Source of the DNA: Algiphilus sp.
GTDB taxonomy: Bacteria; Pseudomonadota; Gammaproteobacteria; Nevskiales; Nevskiaceae
Direction of reading: 5' to 3'
Length of the DNA stretch: 28,049 bases
NCBI RefSeq assembly: GCF_023145115.1
Contig: NZ_JAGLEJ010000007.1
Coordinates: forward strand, 1-28,049
Shown here piece by piece: positions 26,411 to 28,049 of this stretch (the first letter of the stretch is position 1; each line of letters opens with the position of its first letter). The notes below the pieces were generated by a model that did not search any database, was not told the origin of the DNA, and saw only the letters and a list, made by a program, of their open reading frames with translations. A program made the translations under genes and the position numbers.

Positions 26411-26456
26411 CACTATTACCGTTGAGGCCTCGCGGCCGGTCTGGGGCAAAGCTAGC

Positions 26457-26480
26457 GCTTGCGGTAGCATCGGTGCAAGC
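26457..26480. promoter_or_regulatory. Inverted repeat in the divergent acyl-CoA dehydrogenase / ligase promoter region
   Basis: GCTTGC-N12-GCAAGC lies in the 108-base gap between the two divergent starts. The arrangement and position suit a regulator controlling both genes. It does not match the 17-base palindrome at 11646, so a common regulator is not supported by sequence. Confidence 0.3.
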
Positions 26481-26518
26481 CGCTGACGGCCATCCAACCA
26501 CGCAACTGGGGAGTACGC

Positions 26519-28030
26519 ATGGATATCGGGCAGGAGGATCTGGCGCTGCCGCGCCTTCGGCACTGGGAAACGACGCGCCCCGACGTGATCTGCATGACAC
26601 AGCCCATGGGGGACGGCTCACTGCGCGCCTACACCTGGTCACAGGCCGTCGGCGAAGCCCGCCGCATGGCCGCATGGCTCCGGGCGCAGGGATACCCCGA
26701 AGGCAGCAACATCGCCATCATCTCGAAGAACTGCGCGCACTGGATGATGTGCGACTGGGCGATCTGGATGGCCGGGTACGTATCGGTTCCGCTCTACCCG
26801 ACGCTCACCGCGGACTCGGTCCGCAAGATTCTCGAACACAGCGAGTCGCGCGCCGCCTTCATCGGCAAACTCGACGACTGGGACACCATGAAGGACGGTG
26901 TGCCGGACGAGGTGCAGTGCATCGGCTTTCCGCTTTCGCCGCCGAACGATTTCCCGACCTGGGAAACCGTCGTCGCAGAGCAGGAGCCGCTCACCGAGCT
27001 TCCCGAACGCCGGGCGGAGGACCTCGCCACCATCATCTATACCTCCGGCACCACCGGCATGCCCAAGGGTGTCATGCACAGCTTCGGCGCAATGGCCTGG
27101 GCGATCGCCTCCGGCAACAAGCGATTCCGCATGGGCGCCGACGACCGGGTGCTCTCCTATCTGCCGCTCTCGCACATTGCCGAGCGCATCGCCGTCGAGC
27201 TCGGCATGCTGAACTGCGGCATGCGCACCTACTTTGCCGACTCGCTGGATACGTTCCTGCAGGACCTGCAGCGCGCGCGCCCCACCTTCTTCTTCTCGGT
27301 GCCGCGCCTCTGGGTCAAGTTCAAGCAGGGCGTCAATGCCAAGATGCCGGACGAGAAGCTCGACCGCCTGCTGAAGATTCCGATCCTGTCCGGCATCGTG
27401 CGTCGCAAGATCCTGAAGGGGCTGGGGCTCGACCGCATCCGCTTCGCCGGCGGCGGTGCCGCACCGATGCCCCCGTCGGTCATGTACTGGTACCAGAAGC
27501 TGGGCCTAGAGATCATCGAGGTGTACGGCATGACCGAGAACCTCGCCATCTCGCACTCCAACCTGCCGGGCCTGACGCGGCCGGGCTTCGTCGGCTACCC
27601 GTACGAAGGCGTCGAATGCCGCCTCGCCGAGGATGGCGAGGTGCAGATGCGCAGCCCCGCGGTGATGATGGGCTACTACAAGGAGCCCGAGAAGACCCGC
27701 GAAGCGATCACGGAGGATGGCTGGCTGCGCACCGGCGATCGCGGCGAGCACGACAGCGAGGGCCGCCTGCGCATCACCGGCCGCGTCAAGGACATCTTCA
27801 AGAGCTCCAAGGGCAAGTACATCGCCCCGGCCCCCATCGAGGACAAGCTGGTCACGCACGGGGCCGTCGAGGCCTGCTGCGTCGCGGGTGCCGACCGACC
27901 GCAGCCCTTCGCCATTCTCATGCTCTCCCCCGAGGCGCTGGAGCGCTGCCGCGACGACAGCGCGCGCCGCGAACTGATGGCGGACCTCGCCGAGTACCGG
28001 GAAACGGTCAACGCCCAGCTCGATCGGTAA
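26519..28030 (+). CDS. AMP-dependent acyl-CoA synthetase, C-terminally short
   Basis: The 503-residue adenylate-forming ligase activates a carboxylic acid to its CoA thioester. Visible are the P-loop YTSGTTGMPKG (174-184), LPLSHIAERI, GGAAPMP, EVYGMTEN, DGWLRTGD and GRVKDIFKSSKGKYIAPAPIE, typical of the long-chain FadD15/FAA1-like branch. The ATG at 26519 follows CTGGGGAG at good spacing. The frame stops after ETVNAQLDR. Relatives, as I recall, continue about 45-50 residues through a TPT-x-KIKR segment holding the catalytic lysine. None of the three frames in the remaining 19 bases encodes that end. It is either truncated by an insertion or deletion or altered at a sequence end. It is divergent from the acyl-CoA dehydrogenase, likely the activating enzyme (AtuH-like role). 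Confidence 0.87.
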   Translation: MDIGQEDLALPRLRHWETTRPDVICMTQPMGDGSLRAYTWSQAVGEARRMAAWLRAQGYPEGSNIAIISKNCAHWMMCDWAIWMAGYVSVPLYPTLTADSVRKILEHSESRAAFIGKLDDWDTMKDGVPDEVQCIGFPLSPPNDFPTWETVVAEQEPLTELPERRAEDLATIIYTSGTTGMPKGVMHSFGAMAWAIASGNKRFRMGADDRVLSYLPLSHIAERIAVELGMLNCGMRTYFADSLDTFLQDLQRARPTFFFSVPRLWVKFKQGVNAKMPDEKLDRLLKIPILSGIVRRKILKGLGLDRIRFAGGGAAPMPPSVMYWYQKLGLEIIEVYGMTENLAISHSNLPGLTRPGFVGYPYEGVECRLAEDGEVQMRSPAVMMGYYKEPEKTREAITEDGWLRTGDRGEHDSEGRLRITGRVKDIFKSSKGKYIAPAPIEDKLVTHGAVEACCVAGADRPQPFAILMLSPEALERCRDDSARRELMADLAEYRETVNAQLDR

Positions 28031-28049
28031 TCCCCCCGCAGGCTAACGG

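Overview
The window comes from a high-GC Gram-negative bacterium. Lipoprotein signal peptides, an OmpA-type outer-membrane protein with TSP3 repeats, a YadGH-type exporter and the codon usage suggest a gammaproteobacterium. My guess, from gene content and not from a search, is Nevskiales/Solimonadaceae or a relative. Coding density is high, and I see no tRNA, rRNA, CRISPR array or complete insertion sequence.

Layout. The left edge holds the N-terminal part of ftsK (minus strand). Divergent from it are a small hypothetical gene and a FemAB-like/DUF482 gene. A SnoaL-like gene (minus) lies divergent from a zinc-free quinone oxidoreductase-type gene that carries a frameshift. Next comes the ABC exporter pair yadG-yadH (plus). 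On the minus strand follow two tandem paralogous lipoproteins of the PQQ-dependent polyvinyl-alcohol-dehydrogenase-like family and an SDR.

Positions 10809-20322 form a plus-strand catabolic block: SDR, enoyl-CoA hydratase, AtuA (DUF1446), a TetR regulator, biotin carboxylase, biotinyl carrier, carboxyltransferase beta subunit and an HSL-type esterase. AtuA, a TetR gene, a crotonase and a carboxylase of the 3-methylcrotonyl/geranyl-CoA lineage together resemble the acyclic terpene utilisation (Atu) pathway of Pseudomonas. In that pathway geranyl-CoA is carboxylated and then hydrated. An acyl-CoA dehydrogenase with an isovaleryl-CoA-dehydrogenase-like catalytic Glu and an acyl-CoA ligase, divergently arranged at the right end, fit the activation and dehydrogenation steps. 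No HMG-CoA-lyase-like gene is present.

The most striking feature is at 16616-17165. The carboxylase alpha subunit, normally one chain of about 660 residues, is split inside its BT (biotin carboxylase to carboxyltransferase) linker domain. A DUF559 (Vsr-like, PD-(D/E)XK) gene sits in the gap, bracketed by C/G-rich palindromic repeats. The two halves add up to a complete subunit (497 + 165 residues), and both remain open.

Between the catabolic block and the right-end pair lie ompA (minus, with a clear terminator) and a 929-residue lipoprotein of unknown function (plus), transcribed divergently. The acyl-CoA ligase at the right edge stops about 45-50 residues short of the usual family end, 19 bases before the window ends.
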